DNA of 64,000 nucleotides from Streptomyces sp. cg36 (GTDB lineage Bacteria > Actinomycetota > Actinomycetes > Streptomycetales > Streptomycetaceae): the NCBI RefSeq assembly GCF_041080675.1, contig NZ_CP163520.1, positions 2,480,001-2,544,000 on the forward strand. The letters are read 5' to 3'. The notes under the pieces are model-generated. The model was not told the origin of the DNA. It ran no database searches and saw nothing but the letters and a program-made list of their open reading frames with translations. The translations under genes and the position numbers were made by a program. Of the stretch, positions 27,001-32,928 are shown in pieces (position 1 is the stretch's first letter; every line of letters starts with the position of its first letter).

Positions 27001-30000
27001 CCGTGGTGGCGGTACGGCCCGCCGGTGAGCCCGGCACCGGCGGCGTGGTCACCGAAGTGACGTTTCCTCCGGTGTCATAGGTGTAGCTGGTGAGATAGGT
27101 GTTGTCGGTGGGCCCGGAGGAACGGCCGTCGCGCTCGGTGAGCATCAGGTCGTTGCGCGGGTCCATCGCCGGGAACAGCGTGGTCGCGTCCGGGTAGTAC
27201 GTGTAGTACTCGGTGGCGCAGACGTTGGCCGCGGTGTTCTGGCAGGTGGTCGTGGAGACCGTGTTGCCGCGCACGTCGTGGCCGGTCACCGAGCGGTTGC
27301 CGTTGGCGTCCGTCACCGTGTGCAGGAAGCCCGAGGTGTCGTAGCCGTAGGTGGCGCGCTGCCCGTTGGTGTCGACCGCCGCGAGCAGGCGGTTGCCGAG
27401 CTCCGCGTCGTAGACGTAGGTGAGCGTCTTGTCGGTCGGGTCGGTCAGCTTGACCGTGCGGACCGGGGCGGTGCCGGTGGCGGACCTGCCGGCCGAGTAG
27501 TGCCGGGCCACGTCCGCGTCGGTCAGGGCGCCCGCGTGGAAGGCGACCTCGGCGATCGAGCCGTCGAAGTGGCTCGCGTCGGAGGGCGCGCTGAACCAGC
27601 CCTTGGCGAAGCCGCCGCCGATGAAGGTGCGGCCGGTCGCCTGGGTGCCGGGGGCGCCGGTGAAGTCGGCCTGCTTGGCCCCGTCCAGGTACAGCGTCTG
27701 GGTGGTGCCGGAGGCCGTGAGGACCGCGTGGTGCCAGGCGTTGTCGGTCACCGTGGGCGTCGAGCCGAAGTCCTTGGCGCCGTCGGAGCCGGAGCTCCAC
27801 CAGTGGCCGCGCAGCTTGCCGTCGGCCCCGACGTAGAGCAGCGGCGCGTAGGCGCCGCCGACACCGGCCGGGTCGTCGGGGTCACGGGCCTGGTCGGCCG
27901 CGATCACGCCCGGCTTGGCGGTGCGGAACCACAGCTCGACCGCCCGGTTGCCGGAGCGGTGCAGGGGCGCGTAGGGCAGCTCGGCGTAGGAGGCCGCGCC
28001 GTCGAAGTCGACGGCGGTGCTGTCGTCCGGGCCGAACGGTCCCTCGGCGCCCTGGGTCGCCGAGTTGTACGTGCCGAAGCCGGTGTTGACCTCGTTGGCG
28101 GCCTGCGGCGCGCCCTGGGTGTCGCCGAGCCGCCAGTATCCGGCGGGGGCGTCGCCCATCACGGCCGAGCGGTAGACCTGCGAGGAGCCGGTGACGGTGG
28201 CCGGGTTGAGCTTCCAGGTGCCGCCGTCGCCGTCCACGGCCTGGGTGACCATGTCGTCGGCGGTGGAGTAGGTGACGGAGCTCTGGACCTTGCCGTTCGG
28301 CGTGGTGATCTTGTTGAGCAGTCCGGCGGGACGGGTCGCGGCCCGGTACTGGGCGGTGATGACGTCCTGGGCGAGCGGCTCGGAGTAGATCGCCGCCTCG
28401 GCGAGCTGGCCGCTGAAGTGGCCGAGCGGGTCGGCCGCGTTCATGTTCGGCCAGCCGTCGGTGTTCACCCCGGCGCCGAGCGTCAGACAGGGCTGGGCCC
28501 AGTCGTTGATGGTGCCGGTCTTGCTGCCCTGGAGCGTGCCGTCCAGATAGAGCGACATGGTGGTGGCGGCGCCGGTGAGGACGGCCTGGTGCCACTTGTT
28601 GTCGTTGACGGCGGCGGTGGAGGCGATCGTGGTGTTGCAGCCGGGCGAGGAGGCGAAGCAGCCGTGCAGCTTGCCGTCGGTGCCGACGTAGACCGCGGGG
28701 GTGTTGTGGGTGGTGGTGCCCACCGGGTCGGGGTCGCTCAGCGGCTTGTCGCCGTAGTAGAAGAGGACACCGCCCGCCTGCGCGGTCTTGAACCACAGCG
28801 ACACCGAGGCGTACGAGGGGGTCGCGCCCGGCGCGCTGGGTATCTCCACGTAGCTGCTGGTGCCGTTGAACGACGCCGTGGGCTGGGTGGATCCGGCCAG
28901 CACGCTCGCGCCGCCGGTGGTCACGTTGTGGTAGATGCCGTTGTACTTGCCCTGGTTGAGGTCGACGGCGTCCTTGGCGACGCCCTCCCCGGCCGCCTCA
29001 CCGAGCCGCCAGTACGCGAACGGGTCCTCGTCCAGGACCGTGGTGCGGTAGTGGTTGCCGGTGGCGTAGCCGTAGCCGGTGCACTTGGTCCAGTCGGCGG
29101 GCGGGCAGACCTTGGTGAGCTGGTCACCGGTGTAGTCGTACTGCCAGGTCTGCGCGGTGTTCGCGTCCTTCGGGTCGGACGGGTCGGTGGCGACCGTGGC
29201 GACGTGTGCGGCGCTCGCCCCGGCGGGCGTCTGCCAGGCGAGGGTCAGCGAACGCCCCGAGGTGGTGTTCGTGATCTTCGTCAGCTGGTTGCCGGTGTAG
29301 GCGAAGGTCTCGGTGCGGCCCGCGAAGTCCTTGATGGACGAGATCGCGTAGACACCGGCCTTCCCGGTCGGCTGGGTGAAGGTGTAGGTGGTGAAGTCCT
29401 TGTCGACCAGCGTGTATCCGCCGCTGACCGCCTGGAAGCGGGCGTAGCGGCCGAGCGGCGGGACGAAGGTGCCGTCGCTGTTGCGGCCGTAGGCGACCTG
29501 CTCGCCGCCCGGGTAGGTGATGACGACGTTGCTGAGGGCGCCGGTGCCGTCCTTGACCTCGGCGGCCTTCATGTCCGCGATGGTCGCCCAGCCCGCGCCG
29601 AACGCGCCGTCCTGGCGCGGGTCGAGGCTGTTGTAGGAGCGCTCGATGGAGAGCGAGGGCCCGCTGACCTGGACGTCCGCGTCGGTGTCGTCGGTGGTGT
29701 AGTTGCCGTCGCTGGGGTCGAACTCATGGCCGTCGGTGTTCTGGGTCAGCCCCGAGGTCACCGGCGGCTGCGGCACCGCGGTGGTGAACCGGCTGTCGTA
29801 GGAGACCGAGTTGGTCCCGTCGCTGACCGTCGCGAACCAGAGGTAGTTCCGGCTCCACTTCAGCTTCCCGGCCGGGACCTGCCAGGCACCCTTGGTGAGC
29901 GCGCCGGAGCTGACCACCGCGGTCTGGCTGGTGGAGTCGGCGTCGAAGACGTCGAAGGCGTACGAGAGCGGGCTCGGCCCGTGGTCGGCGTCGCTCGCGT

Positions 30001-31732
30001 ACACCGTGAGCTCCGGGCTCAGGGTGTTGGCCTGGAAGTTCTCCGGCGGGTACTGGGCGTTGACCTGCGGGGCCGCGTTGGCGGTGTAGGTGAGGTCGAG
30101 CGCCGGGCGGAAGCCCGCGGTGGTGGAGTTGTCCGAGTGGAACTTCTTCCAGTGCAGCATGTCGCTGGTGATCGCGGTCATCGCGAGGCCGTAGTTGGCA
30201 CCGCCGCCCGCGACACCGTTGAACCAGCTGGTGTTCAGCGGCACCGGCATCTTCACGCCGACACCCGTGGAGCTGGAGGAGTTGGAGCAGGACGCGCCGG
30301 GCGCCACGGTCGCCGAACCGATGGCCGCGCCGTAGGACGGGCCGGGGTAGCCGGTGACCGTGGAGGGCGTCCACGCCTTGGTGACCGGGTGGACGTTGAA
30401 CGGCTCGGGGGTGCAGGTCGAGGACCAGATCGCGTAGACGTTCAGGGTCGCGGCGGTGACCTTCTGGCCCGCCAGCGTGGTGCCCAGCGAGGAGAACTGG
30501 AGGAACGAGTTCGCCTTGTTGGCGCCCGAGTCGTAGGACCCCACCTTGATCATGTTCTCGGTGGAGTGGTCCCCGCCGATCGTGTTCTGGGTGTACGTCG
30601 AGTTGCCGGCCGCCACCGTCGGGTCGACCGTGACCGGGAAGACCCGCTTCGGGTCGTCCAGCCAGGTGCGGTCGGCGGTCATCCGCAGCGCGGGCGCGCC
30701 GTTCGCGGTGGTGAGCTCATAGGTGACCGCCCGCGACTGGGCGGCGTCGCCCGAGCGCGGGTCGATCTTCGAGTCCTCCATGAAGGCGTGCGGGACCGTC
30801 GCCGCCACCTTGCCGTCGGCGCCGGTGAGCACCACGTCGCCGTCGGCCCCGATCGCGGGCGTGAGGCCCTTGGCCTTCAGCGGGAAGAGCCAGGAGTTCG
30901 GCGCGTCCTTGGACTTGAGGACGATCCGCTCCTTGAAGCCCTCGGCCAGCGGCGACAGCTTGAGGTCGGTGTCCTTCAGGACGTCCGGGTAGGTGGCGGT
31001 GGAGTCGCCGTCGACCACCGGCTCGCTCCTGGCGGCGCCGCTCAGCCCGTACGCCAGCGAACGCCCGGAGCCGAAGTCGACCGAGGCGAGGTCGGGGGTG
31101 GCCGCGTCGGGCGCGAAGGTCACCGCGAGCGAGTTGGCGTTCTCGACCAGCTCGCCGCCCTTCTCCTCGCGCAGCCTGGTGTCGATCGGCTTCCAGCTGC
31201 CGTCGGCCGCCTTGAAGTTGCTGCGGCCGGTGTAGTGGCGCACGGTCGTGGAGCCGTCGGCGTTGGTGAAGAAGTCCGAGGTGGCATTGGACTTCTTGGC
31301 GTCCCGCCTGCTGGTGCGGGCGTCGAAGCTCTTGGCGTTCCCGGCGGCCTTGCCGGTCTTCGCCGGCTTCGCCCGGTCCTCGGGTCTCTCGTACGCGCCG
31401 AGTTCGCCCTTGCCCCTGCCGGGTCGGCGGCCGTTGCCGCCCTTGGCCCGGGTCTGCTGGGCGGAGGCACTGTGGCTCTTGCCGCGCGCGGTGCCGCTCT
31501 GCTGGTCGGGGGTGTCCAGCGGGGACTTGTTCGCCCACTCCCACAGCCCCGCCGGCGACCACTTGGGCATGGACAGCCGGGGCAGTGTGGCGCCGGTCGC
31601 CTCCGCCGTCTCCGTGGTCAGCATGAAGGAGAAACACAGCAGGACCAGGAGGGCGGTTCTCCTGGCCCTGCGGCGCCCGGTCCGACCGGGTGGGAACAGC
31701 AGACGGGACGTTCGTGCCCATCGAAAACGCAT
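21002..31732 (-). CDS. Giant secreted Rhs polymorphic toxin with Hint and EndoU-type RNase tip
   Basis: 3576 residues; ATG with AAAGG upstream. In order: basic signal peptide (about 1-46); a CBM96/DNRLRE-like domain (about 375-555); a DUF6531-like Rhs entry (about 660-720); a long Rhs/YD-repeat shell (YDxxGN, YTYDAxGR units) interrupted by three LamG-like lectin folds (about 900-1135, 1187-1410, 1928-2144). The Rhs core ends with NPMTMTDPTGHW near 2990. A Lys/His-rich tract (about 2998-3130) and a Gly/Ala-rich hydrophobic stretch (about 3130-3270) follow. A Hint self-cleavage domain runs from C3277 to VHNC (C3422). The last 154 residues match bacterial EndoU nucleases (RGHVLNGD, GGWHLHP, TFFPQDW, GVKMQGFL), a family that cuts tRNA or other RNA. 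It is coupled to an immunity gene. The delivery route is not visible. Confidence 0.9.
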   Translation of the reverse strand: MRFRWARTSRLLFPPGRTGRRRARRTALLVLLCFSFMLTTETAEATGATLPRLSMPKWSPAGLWEWANKSPLDTPDQQSGTARGKSHSASAQQTRAKGGNGRRPGRGKGELGAYERPEDRAKPAKTGKAAGNAKSFDARTSRRDAKKSNATSDFFTNADGSTTVRHYTGRSNFKAADGSWKPIDTRLREEKGGELVENANSLAVTFAPDAATPDLASVDFGSGRSLAYGLSGAARSEPVVDGDSTATYPDVLKDTDLKLSPLAEGFKERIVLKSKDAPNSWLFPLKAKGLTPAIGADGDVVLTGADGKVAATVPHAFMEDSKIDPRSGDAAQSRAVTYELTTANGAPALRMTADRTWLDDPKRVFPVTVDPTVAAGNSTYTQNTIGGDHSTENMIKVGSYDSGANKANSFLQFSSLGTTLAGQKVTAATLNVYAIWSSTCTPEPFNVHPVTKAWTPSTVTGYPGPSYGAAIGSATVAPGASCSNSSSSTGVGVKMPVPLNTSWFNGVAGGGANYGLAMTAITSDMLHWKKFHSDNSTTAGFRPALDLTYTANAAPQVNAQYPPENFQANTLSPELTVYASDADHGPSPLSYAFDVFDADSTSQTAVVSSGALTKGAWQVPAGKLKWSRNYLWFATVSDGTNSVSYDSRFTTAVPQPPVTSGLTQNTDGHEFDPSDGNYTTDDTDADVQVSGPSLSIERSYNSLDPRQDGAFGAGWATIADMKAAEVKDGTGALSNVVITYPGGEQVAYGRNSDGTFVPPLGRYARFQAVSGGYTLVDKDFTTYTFTQPTGKAGVYAISSIKDFAGRTETFAYTGNQLTKITNTTSGRSLTLAWQTPAGASAAHVATVATDPSDPKDANTAQTWQYDYTGDQLTKVCPPADWTKCTGYGYATGNHYRTTVLDEDPFAYWRLGEAAGEGVAKDAVDLNQGKYNGIYHNVTTGGASVLAGSTQPTASFNGTSSYVEIPSAPGATPSYASVSLWFKTAQAGGVLFYYGDKPLSDPDPVGTTTHNTPAVYVGTDGKLHGCFASSPGCNTTIASTAAVNDNKWHQAVLTGAATTMSLYLDGTLQGSKTGTINDWAQPCLTLGAGVNTDGWPNMNAADPLGHFSGQLAEAAIYSEPLAQDVITAQYRAATRPAGLLNKITTPNGKVQSSVTYSTADDMVTQAVDGDGGTWKLNPATVTGSSQVYRSAVMGDAPAGYWRLGDTQGAPQAANEVNTGFGTYNSATQGAEGPFGPDDSTAVDFDGAASYAELPYAPLHRSGNRAVELWFRTAKPGVIAADQARDPDDPAGVGGAYAPLLYVGADGKLRGHWWSSGSDGAKDFGSTPTVTDNAWHHAVLTASGTTQTLYLDGAKQADFTGAPGTQATGRTFIGGGFAKGWFSAPSDASHFDGSIAEVAFHAGALTDADVARHYSAGRSATGTAPVRTVKLTDPTDKTLTYVYDAELGNRLLAAVDTNGQRATYGYDTSGFLHTVTDANGNRSVTGHDVRGNTVSTTTCQNTAANVCATEYYTYYPDATTLFPAMDPRNDLMLTERDGRSSGPTDNTYLTSYTYDTGGNVTSVTTPPVPGSPAGRTATTAYTTATTVAAEGGTNYAPAGLVASVRTPGGRTTSYTYFKNGDLAQATDANGASVKYTYDNLGRQVTRTEVSDSYPAGLTTTLGYDKDDQVVSELSPKVTNRVTGAVHQAKSTTVYDPDGNVQSQTVADASGGDASRTTAMTYDAYNRVATRTDPGGDVTAFEYDVYGNKVKETDPVGNVNEYTFDAEGKPLTTSLLNYTGDPNSPSSPTKLVQESRAYDPAGRLASITDAMGWVTAYTYTDDGLSATVVRSDPQNGKAFTEQANTYDAAGNLVKQVTNDGTTTTSFTVDAADRTTSTTMDPGGLARTNKVSYDPDDNVVSETDYDPTGDTSTTDTRYDALGNVTGNTVHDGTTAPIGRWKLNETSGTNAADSSGGNNKVTFGSGVTRSTEQGGSAVFDGTANAYGQGAGPAVNTNGGFTVSTWVKLADTTANHTFVSQDGKADHGFQLYYSTAYGWSFNRTSGDQANPTLARATSGTAAVTANTWTHLTGVYDAAAGEIRLYVNGALKATTPYSGSWEATGPLQIGRRMSGGTQGEFHKGSLADVQVYGEALTATQVSGVYGKTLPAAGSSVRTTSWKLDQRGMPLAVTDANGNTTDYGYDESGQQTSVTEPAVNAEQNGGTPSSVRPVSLTGYNTFGEQTESSDPLGNVTVTAYDGEGQEASTTLPDYTAPGAPAPVKSVSWNEYNHLGQVSAEVDALGNRTEYTYTQLGDLAAVKEPGGDTTRYTYDTNGDQLSATRPNGARQESTYDYLGRELTSTDIVRQPTRRAYTAINSYDAPGQQLSQHVSPAGVSESYGYNALGEVTSTTDGVGNTTRFTYDQDGQLLTSTDPDGTSTRNTYNGYGELASISDLDAGGAVLRTTGATYDRMGNAVSTTDFRGHTTNFTVDPTGLVTKAVQPVSATESITTTFGYDIGGHRTRTTDGRGNPFLTTYNSWGLEESSIEPATPAHPDAADRTFTQVYDANGQVREQRSPGGVKVVSEYDAKGRLTRQTGTGAEAATADHTYTYDPDDRITSVTGTDSDTGKDTFGYDDRGQLLSTTGPSGTSSFAYDGDGGMTSRTDAAGTSTYGYDTDGRLSTVNDGATGSTLTYGYDVNSNVKSIDYGTGKAKRAFGYDALEQLKSDTLTSPAGKTLASVSYGYDANGNETSKTTTGVAGASANTYTYDWADRLSSWNNGTATESYGYDASGNRTRVGGDTYTYDARNELTSDGHNSYTYTARGTMSTLTDEAGKQTAMKSDAFNRVINEGDRTYTYDGLDRVLSANDPGMVAVFRFAYSGTGNDVASDGSATYSRNADSSLVGVKDGTSSALVLTDLHDDVIGQFTAGGEALSGSTTYSPFGKVQQSSTMLGRLGYQSGWTDPETAKVNMAARWYSPQTGRFGDRDTADVSDDAASIGANRFAYGDDNPMTMTDPTGHWSFGGAWKKFKKKVKHVAKSAWHKTKKAVKHVAKAVKKAAKKIKKAVKKAVHRIKHAVRKAVHYVHDAVKKVKRYVKRTYKRVKHYVHKVAKAVKHAVKRVAKAVKHVAHKVVKAAKKVGRAVKKAVKATANYVKQHASTIVPMVVGIAGAVACTALTAGVGAVACAAAAGALANAVGYAMSDGPHTLGGFLGAAAIGAGTGLIGMGAGAAVGRALAGSALGAVARGAASGIAAGAAESGSYYGATCAGSEDGCSVSGAVKATAAGAALGGIFGAVGGKVRGGCHSFSGQTSVVLAGGAARPISQVKVGDLVLTAEPGKDKKEVHKVTEVHVTKHDRDFVDLTVATKEGPEPLHTTALHQIYETTAKTWTRAKDLHPGQRIQTLDGATAEVLNTRAFSSATTVTYDLTVDGLHTYFVTVGDESLLVHNCNAPANVDATISAKTRGHVLNGDVNDKGAFGGWHLHPKQSGGIPANRYINGEMHTNADGSVTVRGANGEGNGKVGAIRDDGTQLEKQGSAGQTFFPQDWTADDIMEAGAKLFCSGKYKYGNTRVTGTHRGVKMQGFLEKGEDGTYRPSTFFPKGK

Positions 31733-31875
31733 TGAGGCAGCCTTTACTCACGCGCGGCTTACAGGGGACAAAGCCTGGCGATCGTGCCTCACGGTTTTAC
31801 TTTGGTTGCCTCCGGACCATGATCCTTTGATCTTTCTTTGCCATGTCCATGCGGTTCGGAATACTGAATTCCGGA
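31733..31875. promoter_or_regulatory. AT-rich promoter region of the Rhs gene
   Basis: 143 bp with a base composition far richer in A+T than the rest of the window. It contains CGGAAT/ATTCCG (31857-31862 with 31868-31873), either a terminator for the minus-strand gene upstream or an operator. No convincing -10/-35 pair could be fixed. The composition is compatible with acquisition together with the toxin gene. Confidence 0.45.
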
Positions 31876-32508
31876 CTAAGAGGGTGTATTGACGCCGCGC
31901 TCGACGGCGCGCGCCACCTCGGCCCGCACCTGGTCGCCCGGGGCGACCACCGTCGCGTTCGCGGCCGTCGACTTCCCGCCGACCAGGACGAACCGGACCT
32001 TGGGGTGGTCCTTCGCCGCCGCCTCGGCCGCCGCCACCGGCGCCCCGCCGACCGCCACCACCACATCGCAGGACCGCTGGATCAGACCGTTCACGAACGG
32101 CGTGGCGTTGCCCGCCGTCTGCTCGCCCGTCACCGGGACGAAGTTGACCCGCGCGCGCGTGGCCGCCGAGGCGTCCTGGAGCCCCGCCCACACCGGCGCG
32201 CCGGGGGTCCCCTCGGTGACGCCCTGCGGCCCGGTCAGCAGACAGGCGTCCACGTCGCGGTACTGGCGGGCCCGCGGATCCGGCGGCCCCGGCTTGTCGT
32301 CGTCGCCGAGCAGCGAGACCGCGAGGGCCCCGGCGGCCACGGCCGCGGCCACGCCCGCCGCGGTCCAGACGCGGCGCCGGTGCCGCCGGACGAACGCGGC
32401 GGCCCGCCCGAACCGCACCCGCTGCCGGGCGTACCCGTCCCGCTTGTCCTGCTCCTCCCGGGCGGCCTTCGCCGCCTGGGCCTGACGTACCTGCTTGACC
32501 TGCTTCAC
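31876..32508 (-). CDS. Membrane-anchored BMP-like (periplasmic-binding fold) protein
   Basis: 210 residues from a GTG at 32508. A basic, coiled-coil-like N-terminus (about 1-40) and one membrane helix (about 45-70, VWTAAGVAAAVAAGALAVSLL) precede an extracytoplasmic domain. The segments VVVAVGGAPVAAAEAAAKDH and VRFVLVGGK recall the Bmp/Med nucleoside-binding lipoprotein family, but the protein is much shorter than a full binding protein (about 330 residues). No transporter genes are adjacent. It overlaps the upstream 118-residue membrane protein gene by 4 bases (GTGA). Function unknown; it may be a sensory or assembly remnant of a binding fold. Confidence 0.6.
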   Translation of the reverse strand: MKQVKQVRQAQAAKAAREEQDKRDGYARQRVRFGRAAAFVRRHRRRVWTAAGVAAAVAAGALAVSLLGDDDKPGPPDPRARQYRDVDACLLTGPQGVTEGTPGAPVWAGLQDASAATRARVNFVPVTGEQTAGNATPFVNGLIQRSCDVVVAVGGAPVAAAEAAAKDHPKVRFVLVGGKSTAANATVVAPGDQVRAEVARAVERGVNTPS

Positions 32509-32861
32509 TCGCCCGCGCCGCTCTCTCGTGCCACATTCCGTGCCGTCGGCCATGCCAGCCAGCCGTGTACGGCCGCGCCCGCCGTCGACAGCCCGATCAG
32601 CAGCACGTCGGCGGCGAACCGGGTGCCGTGGGTGTCGTCCGGGGTGGTCGCCAGCTGGACCACCCAGGACACCCACACCGCGCAGAAGATCGCGAAGGCG
32701 ACCCAGTCGGCGGCCCGGTGCCGCTTGACGGCGACGACCAGCGACGGCACCGGGCACAGCAGCCCGAGCGTGACGAAGGGCAGCAGCGCGAGACCCACCC
32801 GCGCCGCCAGCGTCCGATACGGGCGTATCGGACGCGAAGCGGCATTCTCGGCAGGATTCAC
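32505..32861 (-). CDS. Small integral membrane protein, unknown function
   Basis: 118 residues with three predicted membrane helices (VGLALLPFVTLGLLCPVPS, WVAFAIFCAVWVSWVVQLA, VLLIGLSTAGAAVHGWLAW). I do not recognise a family. Its stop overlaps the start of the BMP-like gene, so the two are made together and may form a complex. The upstream gap to glgP is only 67 bp, so the pair could be read through from glgP or have a short promoter of its own. Confidence 0.7.
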   Translation of the reverse strand: MNPAENAASRPIRPYRTLAARVGLALLPFVTLGLLCPVPSLVVAVKRHRAADWVAFAIFCAVWVSWVVQLATTPDDTHGTRFAADVLLIGLSTAGAAVHGWLAWPTARNVARESGAGE

Positions 32862-32928
32862 AATCGGACCTCGCAGTTCCGTACGCGGTGCATGGCCATG
32901 GCCGACGTACGGTACAGCCCGCGCGGAC

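Noticed and set aside
23000..29700. Many short similar DNA segments suggesting mobile repeats
   Set aside because: They encode Rhs/YD protein repeats and diverge as coding sequence; there are no terminal inverted repeats or target duplications.
27278..31735. Very long open frame antisense to the Rhs gene, and similar ones opposite other genes (for example 21086-24085 and 1131-2519)
   Set aside because: Stop codons are rare in any frame of such GC-rich DNA. These translations are Val/Gly/Arg/His-rich with no domains, while the opposite strand has clear protein families.
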